The notes beneath the pieces were generated by a model. The model did no database searches and was not told the origin of the DNA. It worked only from the letters and a program-made list of their open reading frames with translations. The position numbers and the translations under genes are program-made. A DNA stretch of 64,000 nt. It comes from CAVAWX01 sp963592385 (lineage in GTDB: Bacteria > Actinomycetota > Coriobacteriia > Coriobacteriales > QAMH01). Of the stretch, positions 42,177 through 52,200 are shown one piece after another; position 1 is the first letter of the stretch, and the number at the start of each line of letters is the position of its first letter. The stretch spans positions 1 through 64,000 of the forward strand of contig CAVAWX010000001.1 of the NCBI GenBank assembly GCA_963592385.1. The letters are read 5' to 3'.

Positions 42177-43628
42177 CTAACGCGAGGCGCAGAGCTCGGC
42201 GGCCAGGGCAAGGCCATCGGCTATGGCAGATGCCACGATGGACGCCCCCGTGCGCGCGTCGCCTGCCACGTACACGGGCGTCGTCGCGTCGTCTTCGACA
42301 TGCGCGCGGTGCGTGCCGCGGTGCACGATGGGCAGCGCCGCGCCTTCCGCGGCCGTCTCGACGCCGAACGCCGCGAGCAGATCGACCTCGGGGCCGGTGA
42401 AGCCCTTGGCCACGAGCACCAGCTGCGCGTCTATCACGCGCTCGCTGCCCTCGACGTGCGCACGGCTGCCGTCTTCCGCGAAATCGACGATGCGCACGCC
42501 CGCGACCTGGCCTTCTCCCTCGAAGGCAAGGGTGTCCACGCCCCAGACGCGCGGGTCGGCGCCGAAGGTCTCCTCGGCCTCGCGCTGGCCGTAGCCCTGC
42601 TCCCACACCGCGCGAGGGCCGGGCCACGCGGCCAGCACATCCGTCGTATCGGCCGGACGCGCGGCGCGTATGACCTGCGTCACGCTTTTCGCGCCCTGGC
42701 GCAGCGCCGTGGCCACGCAGTCCACGCCCGTGTCGCCGCCGCCCACCACGACAACGTCGCAGCCCGCAGCCGAAATCTGCGGCTCGCCGCCATCGAGCAG
42801 CGCTTTCGTGGCCGCCGTCAAGTACTCCATCGCGTAGTGCACGCCGCCCAGCTCCGCGCCCGGCACGCGCAGCTCGCGGGCACAGCCCGCGCCGCAGGCG
42901 AGCACGACCGCATCCGAGGCGGCCGAAACTTCCGCCGCCTGCGCGGCCGCGTCGACGCCGCAGGAAAACTCGATGCCGCTTGCGCGCATCAGCTCCACGC
43001 GGCGGGCCACCACGTCCTTGGGCAGCTTCATCGCGGGGATGCCATACATCAGCAGGCCGCCCGCCCTGTCCGCCTTCTCGTAGACGCGCACGCGCCAGCC
43101 CGCACGCGTAAGCTCCCATGCGCAGGCAAGGCCGGCAGGGCCCGAGCCCACGATGCTCGCAAGCGGCGCGTCGTCTGGCGCAGCCGCCAGCGGCGCCGCC
43201 ATCTCCGTTTCGGCGATGAAGTCGGCGATGGCCCGCTCGTCGTCGCGTATGGCCACCGGCTCGTCGTGCAGCCCCAGGTTGCAGGCCGTCTCGCAGGGCG
43301 CGGGGCACACGCGCGAGGTGAACTCGGGAAACGGGTTGGTCATCGACAAACGCTCGGCGGCGGCGGCGATGCGCCCGCGGCACAGCAGGTCGTTGGTCTC
43401 GGGGATGAGGTTGTGCAGGGGGCAGCCCGTCGCCCGGCGCGCGCCGGAAAACACCACGCCGCTTTGGCAAAACGCCACGCCGCAGGCCATGCAACGCGCG
43501 GCCTGGGCCTCTTGCGCGGGCAGGTCGAGCTGCACGGTGTACTCGTCGAAGTCGCGCAGTGCCTCTTTCGCGCCGCGCACCCCGTGCCCGACGCGCCCCT
43601 GTTTCAGATATGCGCCCGGAATGCCCAT
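42177..43628 (-). CDS. gltD: Glutamate synthase small subunit
   Basis: The 483-residue protein passes electrons from NAD(P)H to the large subunit. It has N-terminal cysteine clusters for 4Fe-4S centres (ARCMACGVAFCQS and CPAPCETACNLG), a first dinucleotide site VGSGPAGLACAWEL and a second VVVGGGDTGVDCV. The start abuts the gltB stop codon (TAAATG), so they are coupled. Length is normal. Confidence 0.95.
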   Translation of the reverse strand: MGIPGAYLKQGRVGHGVRGAKEALRDFDEYTVQLDLPAQEAQAARCMACGVAFCQSGVVFSGARRATGCPLHNLIPETNDLLCRGRIAAAAERLSMTNPFPEFTSRVCPAPCETACNLGLHDEPVAIRDDERAIADFIAETEMAAPLAAAPDDAPLASIVGSGPAGLACAWELTRAGWRVRVYEKADRAGGLLMYGIPAMKLPKDVVARRVELMRASGIEFSCGVDAAAQAAEVSAASDAVVLACGAGCARELRVPGAELGGVHYAMEYLTAATKALLDGGEPQISAAGCDVVVVGGGDTGVDCVATALRQGAKSVTQVIRAARPADTTDVLAAWPGPRAVWEQGYGQREAEETFGADPRVWGVDTLAFEGEGQVAGVRIVDFAEDGSRAHVEGSERVIDAQLVLVAKGFTGPEVDLLAAFGVETAAEGAALPIVHRGTHRAHVEDDATTPVYVAGDARTGASIVASAIADGLALAAELCASR

Positions 43629-46600
43629 TTACGCACCCCTCCTCATCGTCTCGAACGCCTCTTCAACCGCGTCCTCGTGGCTCGCGCCGCGCTTCTCGGC
43701 CTGCGCCGTCAGCTCCATGGCACGCTCGTACTCCTTGGGGATGACCTTCACGAAGCGCCTCTTCACCGCCTCGAAGCGGTAGAGCATCTTCACGCCCAGC
43801 GGGCTTTCCGTGCGGTTCACGTGCTCTTCTATGAGCTTGCGTATGCGCGCGAAGTCCTCCTCGCCAGGCTCCTCGAGGTTCACCATGTCCTTGTTGCAAC
43901 GCGCATCCAGCGTCTTCTCCTCGTCGTAGACGTAGGCCACGCCGCCGCTCATGCCGGCCGCGAAGTTCAGGCCGACCTCGCCCAAGACGACCACCTCGCC
44001 GCCCGTCATGTACTCGCAGCCGTTGTTGCCACAGCCCTCGACCACGAGCGAGGCGCCCGAGTTGCGCACGGCGAAGCGCTGGCCGGCCAGGCCGTTCACG
44101 AATCCGCGCCCGCCCGTCGCGCCGTAGAAGGCCACGTTGCCCACGGCGACGTTTTCCTCGGGGCGGTAGGTGCTGCCCTGCGGCGGGGCGACGGACAGCA
44201 CGCCGCCGGACAGCCCCTTGCCGAAGTAGTCGTTGGCGTCGCCGTGGATGGACAGCTCGATGCCGTGCGGCAGGAAGGCGCCGAAGCTCATGCCGCCGGA
44301 ACCCGCGCAGTCGATGGCCACCGACGCGCCCGGCAACCCGTCCGGGTGCTCGGAGGTGACGGCGTGCCCCAGCAAGGTGCCCACGCAGCGGTTCACGTTC
44401 GAGATGTCCACGTCGAAGCGTATGGGCACGAGGCGCTCGCGGGCCTCGCGCGTGTAGGGCACGAACAGCGTCGCGTCCAAGGTCTCGGGCAAGGTGTCCT
44501 GCGGCGCCATCGAGGGCACGTAGTGGCGCTCGGCGGCGCCGGCGATGTCGGCCCCGAACTCGGCGCGCGCCTGGAAGAGCAGCGGCTCCACGTCCACGAG
44601 CGAGGCCTTCCAGTTGTGCTCGCCGCCCCCGCGGCGCAGCAGCTCGGGATGCCCCACCATCTCCTCGATGCTGCGCATGCCCAGCTGGGCCATGATGTGG
44701 CGCAGCTGCTCGGCGACGAACATCATGTAGTTCACCACGTGCTCGGGCTTGCCGCTAAAGCGCCCGCGCAGGCGGCAGTTTTGCGTCGCGATGCCGACGG
44801 GGCAGGTGTCTTGCTGGCAGTCGCGCTGCATCAGGCAGCCCAGCGCGAGCAGCGGCGCGGTGGCAAAGCCGAACTCCTCGGCGCCGAGCAGACACGCGAT
44901 GGCCACGTCGCGCCCGTCCATGAGCTTGCCGTCGGCCTCGAGCATCACGCGCGAGCGCAGGCCGTTTTTCAGCAGGGTCTGCTGCGTCTCGGCCAGGCCC
45001 AGCTCCAGCGGCAGACCCGCGTGGTAGATGGAGTCGCGCGGAGCGGCGCCCGTGCCGCCGTTGGACCCGGAGATGAGTATCTTGTGCGCGCCGCCCTTGG
45101 CCACGCCGGTGGCGATGGTGCCCACGCCGGTCTCGGAGACGAGCTTCACGCTGATCTGCGCGTCGGGGTTGGCGTTGCGCATGTCGAAGATCAGCTCGGC
45201 CAAATCCTCGATGGAGTAGATATCGTGGTGCGGCGGCGGGCTGATCAGCCCCACGCCCGGCGTCGAGCGGCGCGTGCGCGCGATCCACGGCCACACCTTG
45301 CGCCCCGGCAGATGCCCGCCCTCGCCCGGTTTGGCGCCCTGCGCGAGCTTGATCTGTATCTCGCGCGCGCTGGCCAGATAGCGGCTCGTCACGCCGAAAC
45401 GCCCGGAAGCCACCTGCTTGATGGCCGACTTCATGCTGTCGCCGTTTGCGAGCGTCGCCTCGCGGGCCACGTCCTCGCCGCCCTCGCCCGTGTTCGACTT
45501 GCCGCCGAGGCGGTTCATCGCGATGGCCAGGCACTCGTGCGCCTCGCGCGAGATCGAGCCGTAGCTCATGGCGCCCGTCTTGAAGCGCTTCACGATCTCG
45601 GAGGCGGGCTCGACCTCGGACAGCGCCACGGGCTCTTTGGCCCAGGCGAACTCCAGCAAGTCGCGCAGCTGCACCGTGCGCCCCTGGGGGTGCAGCGCGT
45701 GGCTGTACTCCATGAACAGGTCGAAGTCGTCCTCGCGCACCGCGCGCTGCAGCAGGTGCACCACCTCGGGGGTGATGATGTGCTCCTCGCCGCCCACGGG
45801 CCGCCACGCGGTGATGCCGGAAGAGGGCAGCTGGCCGGGGGCGGGGCTGTGCGCGAGCGCGAGCATCCCGCGGCGGCGCTCGTCGCATTCGCGCTGCACG
45901 TCGTCGATGGACAGGCCGCCCACGCGGCTGACGGTGCCGGTGAAGTACTCGTCTACCAGCTCGGGCGCCAGACCGACGGCCTCGAAGACCTGGGCGCTGT
46001 GGTAGCCCTGCATCGTCGAGATGCCCATCTTGCTCATCACGCCGACGATGCCGGCGGTGACGGCGCGGTTGTAGTTCGCGATGCCGGCGTCCACGTCCAC
46101 GGACAAATCGCCCGCCTCGGCGATGGCGCGTATGGTGTCGTGCGCGAGGTAGGGGTAGACCGCCGAGGCCGAGTACCCCACGAGTGCCGCGAAGTCGTGC
46201 GGGGTGAAGGCATCCCCTGCCTCGACGACGATATCGGCCTTCGTGCGCAGACCCGCGCGTAGGAGCCGGTTGTGCACCGCCGCCGTCGCGAGCAGGCTGG
46301 GGATGGGCACCTCGTCGGCGCCCGCGCGGTCGGAGAGCACGAGTATGTTCGCCCCGTCGGCCACCGCCTCCTCGGCGCGCGCGCACAAAGACTCGAGCGC
46401 CTCTGCAAGCGCGTGCGGGCCGGCGTCGGCGCCATAGACCGCGGACAGGACGGCCGACTTGAAGCCCTGGCGCTTGATGCCGACGAGCGCGGCGAACGAC
46501 TGCGCGTCGAGCATGGGGGTGGGCAGCTTCACCAAACGGCAGTTGTCGCGGGAATCCTCCAGCAGGTTGCCGTGGTTGCCCACGTAGAGCAGCGTCGAGG

Positions 46601-48113
46601 TGATGAAGGTCTCGCGCAGCGCGTCGATGGGCTCGGCGATGTCGTCGTAGAACATGCCGTGCAGCGCCTGGCGGCTCGCAAGCGAAAGGCCGGCGTCGCG
46701 CTCTTCACCCGCGTCCGCGCTCGCGCCTTTACCCGCGTCGCCAAACTCGGCGGCCAGCTCGTCGAGCTCCACCATGCCGCTCTCGATCCACGCGCGGTAG
46801 GGCTTCTCGTTGGAGAACGCGTCCTTTATCTCGTCGTCGAGCAGCACGCGCCCGGCGTCCGGGTCCACGAGCAGCATCTGCCCCGGCCCCAGGCTGCCGG
46901 CCACCAGGATCTCGTCGGGGTCGACGTCGAGCACGCCCACCTCGCTGGCCAGTATGAGCTTGTCGTCGGTCGTGACGTAGTAGCGCGCGGGGCGCAGGCC
47001 GTTGCGGTCGAGGGCGGCGCCGGTCACGCGCCCGTCGGAAAACGCCACGGCGGCAGGGCCGTCCCAGGCCTCCATGAGCATGGACTGGTAGGCGTCCCAC
47101 GCGCGGCGCTTCTCGCCCAGGGCCTCGTTGTGGTCCCAGGGCTCGGGCAAGACGAGCGAGACGGCCCGGGGCAGGCTGCGCCCGTTCATCGTCAAGAACT
47201 CGAGCAGGTTGTCGAGCATGGCCGAGTCGCTGCCCTCGCGGTCGATGATGGGCAAGACGTCTTCGAGCCCGGCGCCCATGACCGGCGAGTACAGGCGCGG
47301 TTCGCGGGCATGCGTCCAGTTCACGTTGCCGCGCAGGGTGTTTATCTCGCCGTTGTGCACGATGTAGCGGTTGGGGTGCGCGCGCTCCCAGGCCGGCGTC
47401 GTGTTCGTGGAGTAGCGCGAGTGGACGAGCGCAAGCGCCGTCTCGGTCGAGGCGTCGTCGAGGTCGAGGAAGAAGCCGCGCATCTGGGTCGCGACGAGCA
47501 TGCCCTTGTAGACGATGGTGCGCGAGCTCATCGAGCAGACGTAGAAGATCTTGTCGGCCATCGCGGGCTCCGCGTGGTAGCGCTTCTCCATGATGCGCCT
47601 GCAGGTGAACAGCGCCCGCTCGAACTCCTGGCCCGCCGCCACGTCGTCGGGCCGGCCCAGGAAGGCCTGCTTGATGGTGGGCATGCACGCCCGAGCCGTC
47701 GAGCCCAGGTCGTGGGGGTCCACCGGCACGTCGCGCCAGAACAGCAGGGGGATGCCGCAGCCGGCGCAGGCGTCCTCGAAGATGCGTATGCCGCACTTCA
47801 CGCCCTCGTCGTCTTGGGGCAGAAACAGCATCGCGACCGCGTACTCGCCTTCCTTCGGCAGCAGGTGGCCGCATTTCTGCGCCTCGCGCCGAAAGAAGCG
47901 GTGCGGAATCTGGAACAGGATGCCCGCGCCGTCGCCGGTGTTGCGCTCGAGCCCGACGCCGCCGCGGTGCTCCAAGTTCACGAGCACGGACAGCGCGTCG
48001 TCGAGCATCTGGTGCGAGCGCGCGCCGGAAAGCGAGGCCAGCGCCCCGATGCCGCACGCGTCGTGCTCGAACTCGGGACGGTACAGGCCTTCGTGTTGTG
48101 TGGTGTTTCGCAT
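43629..48113 (-). CDS. gltB: Glutamate synthase large subunit
   Basis: The 1494-residue enzyme makes glutamate from glutamine and 2-oxoglutarate. Cys20 in HDACGIG is the N-terminal nucleophile of the glutaminase domain, exposed after removal of a 19-residue propeptide. The FMN-binding synthase domain includes KPGEGGHLPGRKV, SPPPHHDIYSIEDLA and a 3Fe-4S cysteine region GCLMQRDCQQDTCPVGIATQ. The C-terminal glucan-like beta-helix domain is intact (GGVAYVYDEE). A short Ala/Asp/Gly insert lies near 46,685-46,745. Confidence 0.96.
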   Translation of the reverse strand: MRNTTQHEGLYRPEFEHDACGIGALASLSGARSHQMLDDALSVLVNLEHRGGVGLERNTGDGAGILFQIPHRFFRREAQKCGHLLPKEGEYAVAMLFLPQDDEGVKCGIRIFEDACAGCGIPLLFWRDVPVDPHDLGSTARACMPTIKQAFLGRPDDVAAGQEFERALFTCRRIMEKRYHAEPAMADKIFYVCSMSSRTIVYKGMLVATQMRGFFLDLDDASTETALALVHSRYSTNTTPAWERAHPNRYIVHNGEINTLRGNVNWTHAREPRLYSPVMGAGLEDVLPIIDREGSDSAMLDNLLEFLTMNGRSLPRAVSLVLPEPWDHNEALGEKRRAWDAYQSMLMEAWDGPAAVAFSDGRVTGAALDRNGLRPARYYVTTDDKLILASEVGVLDVDPDEILVAGSLGPGQMLLVDPDAGRVLLDDEIKDAFSNEKPYRAWIESGMVELDELAAEFGDAGKGASADAGEERDAGLSLASRQALHGMFYDDIAEPIDALRETFITSTLLYVGNHGNLLEDSRDNCRLVKLPTPMLDAQSFAALVGIKRQGFKSAVLSAVYGADAGPHALAEALESLCARAEEAVADGANILVLSDRAGADEVPIPSLLATAAVHNRLLRAGLRTKADIVVEAGDAFTPHDFAALVGYSASAVYPYLAHDTIRAIAEAGDLSVDVDAGIANYNRAVTAGIVGVMSKMGISTMQGYHSAQVFEAVGLAPELVDEYFTGTVSRVGGLSIDDVQRECDERRRGMLALAHSPAPGQLPSSGITAWRPVGGEEHIITPEVVHLLQRAVREDDFDLFMEYSHALHPQGRTVQLRDLLEFAWAKEPVALSEVEPASEIVKRFKTGAMSYGSISREAHECLAIAMNRLGGKSNTGEGGEDVAREATLANGDSMKSAIKQVASGRFGVTSRYLASAREIQIKLAQGAKPGEGGHLPGRKVWPWIARTRRSTPGVGLISPPPHHDIYSIEDLAELIFDMRNANPDAQISVKLVSETGVGTIATGVAKGGAHKILISGSNGGTGAAPRDSIYHAGLPLELGLAETQQTLLKNGLRSRVMLEADGKLMDGRDVAIACLLGAEEFGFATAPLLALGCLMQRDCQQDTCPVGIATQNCRLRGRFSGKPEHVVNYMMFVAEQLRHIMAQLGMRSIEEMVGHPELLRRGGGEHNWKASLVDVEPLLFQARAEFGADIAGAAERHYVPSMAPQDTLPETLDATLFVPYTREARERLVPIRFDVDISNVNRCVGTLLGHAVTSEHPDGLPGASVAIDCAGSGGMSFGAFLPHGIELSIHGDANDYFGKGLSGGVLSVAPPQGSTYRPEENVAVGNVAFYGATGGRGFVNGLAGQRFAVRNSGASLVVEGCGNNGCEYMTGGEVVVLGEVGLNFAAGMSGGVAYVYDEEKTLDARCNKDMVNLEEPGEEDFARIRKLIEEHVNRTESPLGVKMLYRFEAVKRRFVKVIPKEYERAMELTAQAEKRGASHEDAVEEAFETMRRGA

Positions 48114-48134
48114 GTCCCCTTCGCCCTTTGCCTC

Positions 48135-49064
48135 TCAGCCTTCGTTGTCTATGTCCAAAACGCCCGCGAAGCTCTCCTGCGCAGGCCCTGTCATGTAGAT
48201 GTGCATGTCGTCGCGCCAGTCGATGTCGAGTTCGCCGCCCAGCACGCGCACCCGCACGTGCCGCCCCGTCCTGCCCGTCAGGTGCGCCGCCACCGCCGTG
48301 GCGCAGCAGCCCGTGCCGCAGGCAAGCGTCTCGCCGCAGCCGCGCTCCCACACGCGCATGACCAGCTCGTCGCCGTCCAGGTAGGCGAACTCGACGTTGG
48401 TCTTCTCCGGGAAGACGCCCGCGCATTCGACCGCCGCGCCCACCGTGGCCACGAAGGCGTCGTCGAGCACGGCGGGGTCGTCGAGGAAGGCGACCGCGTG
48501 GGGGTTGCCCATGGACACGCAGGTGAACTTCAGGCCCGCGGCCCCCTCGGGCAGCCCGGACCCGTCCAGCTCCTCGATGCCGCATTCGATGGCCGCCGCG
48601 TCCGCGATGGCGGAAAACTCCTCAGGCAGCGCCGTGCCGGGCAGCGTGGTGGGCACGGACGCGGGGTCCAAGATGGGCGCCCCCATGTCCACGCAGGCCG
48701 TCGCGAGCGTCTTTTTCTCGTCGAGGGTGAAGGTGATGGGCTTCGGCCCTGCCAGCGTGTCGGCGCAAAACGAGCCGGACGCCGCGCTCACGTGGCTTTT
48801 GTCCACGAGGAACTTCGCGAAGCAGCGCACGCCGTTGCCGCACATCTGCGCCTTCGTCCCGTCGGAGTTGTAGTAGTCCATGTAGCCCGCGCACTCGGGC
48901 CGAGGCGACGGCTTCACCACGATCACGCCGTCCGCGCCCACGCCGAAATGGCGGTCGCAGATGCGGGCGACCTGGTCGGGGGAAAGATGCAGACGGTCCG
49001 CGAAATCGCCTATGACGACGAAATCGTTGCCCGCACCGTTTAGCTTGGTGAACTCGCAGCGCAT
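48135..49064 (-). CDS. dapF: Diaminopimelate epimerase
   Basis: The 309-residue enzyme converts LL- to meso-diaminopimelate for lysine and cell-wall synthesis. It starts MRCEFTKLNGAGNDFVVI. The two catalytic cysteines lie in MCGNGVRC (Cys75) and ETLACGTGCCA. The ATG at 49064 has GGAGA upstream. It precedes gltB by 21 bases on the same strand; a link between dapF and glutamate synthesis is plausible since DAP synthesis consumes glutamate. Confidence 0.95.
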   Translation of the reverse strand: MRCEFTKLNGAGNDFVVIGDFADRLHLSPDQVARICDRHFGVGADGVIVVKPSPRPECAGYMDYYNSDGTKAQMCGNGVRCFAKFLVDKSHVSAASGSFCADTLAGPKPITFTLDEKKTLATACVDMGAPILDPASVPTTLPGTALPEEFSAIADAAAIECGIEELDGSGLPEGAAGLKFTCVSMGNPHAVAFLDDPAVLDDAFVATVGAAVECAGVFPEKTNVEFAYLDGDELVMRVWERGCGETLACGTGCCATAVAAHLTGRTGRHVRVRVLGGELDIDWRDDMHIYMTGPAQESFAGVLDIDNEG

Positions 49065-49202
49065 ATGCCCGTCTCCATCTTCTCGTCTCCTCGCGAACCT
49101 CTCGCGCATCCGTGCCGCGCGAGGGCGCACATGTCCTTCTCGCAGCTTAGCCCACGGGAGGTCTGCGCGCGGTAACGCCCGTGTTAAATCCCGCCGGAAA
49201 CG

Positions 49203-52200
49203 CTATTCGGCGCCCTTGGTTCCGGGAGCGTCCTCGGCCTCTTGCGCGCCCTTCGCCTCGGAAGCGTCTGCGGACTTGGCGCCGTCCTTTTCACCGTCGG
49301 GCTTCTCGGACGCGGGACGCCCTGCCTGCGTCGCCCGCTTTTCCTGCGCCGTCTTCTTCGCCTGCCGCTTCGCGCGCCGGCGCTCCTTGCGCGAGACGTA
49401 CTCGTAGGTCTCGCGTGCGTCCTCGCCCATCACGGCAATGTAGGCAGCCGCGTCGTCGGCGTCGTCGTCGGCATCTCCCCCGACGTCGATGGGCACCATG
49501 GGCTTGCGGTTGGCGATGTCGTAGATCACGGGCACGACAAAGAGCGTCATGAAGGTGGCGTACAGCAGGCCGCCCGCCACGACGAGCGCCATGCCGCGCT
49601 CCATCGACGCGCCGATCTCGGTGGAGAAGATGAGCGCGCACATCGAGATGATGGTGGTGAGCGCCGTCATGAGTATGGGCCGCATGCGCGTGCGCCCGCA
49701 GGCCACGAGGGCCGCGCGCTTGGCCATGCCGCCCAGGCGCAGCTGGTTGGCGTAGTCCACGAAGACGATGCCGTTGTTCACCACCGTGCCCATGAGGATC
49801 ACGAATCCGAGCAGCGCCATCATGGACAGCTGCTCGTGGGCGATGGCCAGCGCGAACAGCCCGCCCGTGAAGGCAAGCGGCACGGTGAACAGGATGATGA
49901 ACGGCCCTTTGAGGCTTTGGAACTGCGCGACCATCACGAGGTAGATGAGCACGAAGCCCAGCACGGCCAGCATGAGCATCTGCTGGAGCATGTCGGTGAT
50001 GCTCTCGTTCACGCCGGCGATCTTCACCTCGTAGCCCTGGGGCACCTCGATCTCGTCGAGCGCGGGCTGGAGCTGGCGGGCCAGCAAGGTGACGTTGTAG
50101 CCGTCTTGCACCTTGGCGGTGACCGTCGCGACGTAGCTCATGTTCTCGCGCCCGATGGTCGCCACGCCCTCAGACTCGGAGACGCTCGCCACCTCGGAGA
50201 GCTTGTGCGCGTCGCCGGACCCGTCGGTGAACTCCTGGTCGAGCAGGTTTTGGCGCGTCGTGTCCTTCAGGCCCGCGTCGTCCACGCGCACCTCGACGTC
50301 GCGGCCGTCCTCGCGTATGGTCGTCGCCTTCTTCTGGTCGGAGAGCAGCCCCGAGACCTGCTGGTAGACCTGGGCGCTCGTGGTGCCGAGGCGCGCGAGC
50401 GCGTCTTTGTCGAAGACGAGGTGCAGCGTGGGGTCGGCCTCCTCCTGCCCGTTTTCGACCTCGGTGTAGCCCTCGATGCCGTTCATCGCGTCCATGACCT
50501 TGCGCGACAGCTCGAGCACGACGTCGTTGTCCAGGCCCGAGACGGTGACGCTCGCGTCGCCGCCCATCATGTCGGACATGTCCATGCTCTGGCTTTGCGT
50601 GAGCTTCACCCCCAGGTCGGGCGCGATCCCGATGATCTTGTCTTGCAGCTCTTCCACCTGCGCTTCCGTCGTGATCTTCCCGGAGTCGACGGTGGCGTAG
50701 AGCATGAAGCTGCCGGTGTAGAGCGAGCCGCCCGTGTCCATGCCGGACATCATCGTGGAGACGCCCGTGTTCGAGTCGATCATGCCCACCTGCGAGATGC
50801 CGTCGAGGGCCGCCACGCGCTGGCCCACCTCGTCGGCTAGCTTGTAGCCGTCTGCCTGCGGCGTCTCCTCGTCGTTTACCTTCATCAAGACCTCTATCTG
50901 GCTTTGGGTCATGTTCGGCATCATCACGATGCCCATCTGCGCGACCAGCGCGAGCGAGACGACGAAGAGCAGCGCGGGCACGGCCAGGGTCAGCACCCGA
51001 TGGCGCAGGCAGAACTTGAGCGCGCGCTCGTAGCCGTCTTTGAGCTTGGCAAACCACGCGTATTCCTTGGGCGGCGCGGCGCTAAACATCTTCGAACCCA
51101 GCGCCGGCACCACCGACAGGGCCACGATCAGCGAGGCGAGCAGCGCAAACGAGATGGTCAGCGCGAACGGCGCCATCAGCTGGCGCACCGTGCCCGTGGT
51201 GAAGACGAAGGGGAAGAACACGCACACCGAGGTGACGGTCGAGGCCACGATGGCGCCCGTGACCTGCATCGCGCCCTGCGCCGCCGCCCGCGTGGCCGAC
51301 AGCCCCCGCGCGCGCATGCGGTAGATGTTTTCCATCACGACGATGGAGTTGTCCACGAGCATGCCGATGGAAAGCGAGAGCGCCCCGAGCGTCATGATGT
51401 TGATGTCGAGGCCCCAGAAATACATGATGACGAGCGCGAAGAGCACGGAAAACGGGATGGAGAAGGCCACGACCAGCGTCGGCTTGACGTTGCGCAAGAA
51501 GACCGCGAGCACCACGACGGCCAGCAGCGCGCCGAGCAGCAGGCTCTTTAAAATCGTGGAGATGTAGAGGTCGATGTAGGTGGCCTGGTCCATGATCGTG
51601 GCGATCTTCGTCGAGGGGCTTTGGCTTTGCAGCTCGTCGATGGCCTTCGAGGCGGCCTTGGAAACCTCGCCGGTGTTGGCCGTGGAGGTCTTGGTCAGCG
51701 ACAAGACGATGCCCGGCTGGCCGTCGAGCTTGGCGTAGGCGTTGCCCTCCGAGGAGGTGGCCACCACGTCGGCCACGTCGCCCAGGCGCACGTCGCCCAC
51801 CCCGTCGATATTCGTCAGCACCATGTTGCGGATCTGGTCGGCCGAGCTGTACTCCTCGCCCACCTTCACCATCCACTGGTCGTCGCTGTCCGCGCTGCCC
51901 GCGTACCCGGCGGGCATCTCGAAGTTCTGCGCCTGGATCAGCCCCGCAATCGTGTCCTTGGTCACGAGCTTGTCGATGTTGGCGTTGCTCTTGGCCGAAT
52001 CGCGCTGCTCTTCATAGGAGCTGCGCTGCTGGGCCAGCTCGCTTCTCCCCTGCTCGACCTGCGCCTTGCCCTGGTCGAGCTTTGCCTGCGCGTCGGCCAG
52101 CGACAAGATGGTCTCGGTCTTTTGCGCGTCGGCCGACTGCAGCGCCGAGAGCTGCTCGTTGGCGGCCGCAATCTGCGCGGACAGCGCGTCTATCTGGGCT

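Noticed and set aside
42300..49043. Very long plus-strand open frames opposite gltB and gltD
   Set aside because: They are shadows of high-GC coding sequence on the other strand, rich in His, Arg, Gly and Ala, without domains, ribosome sites or family features.
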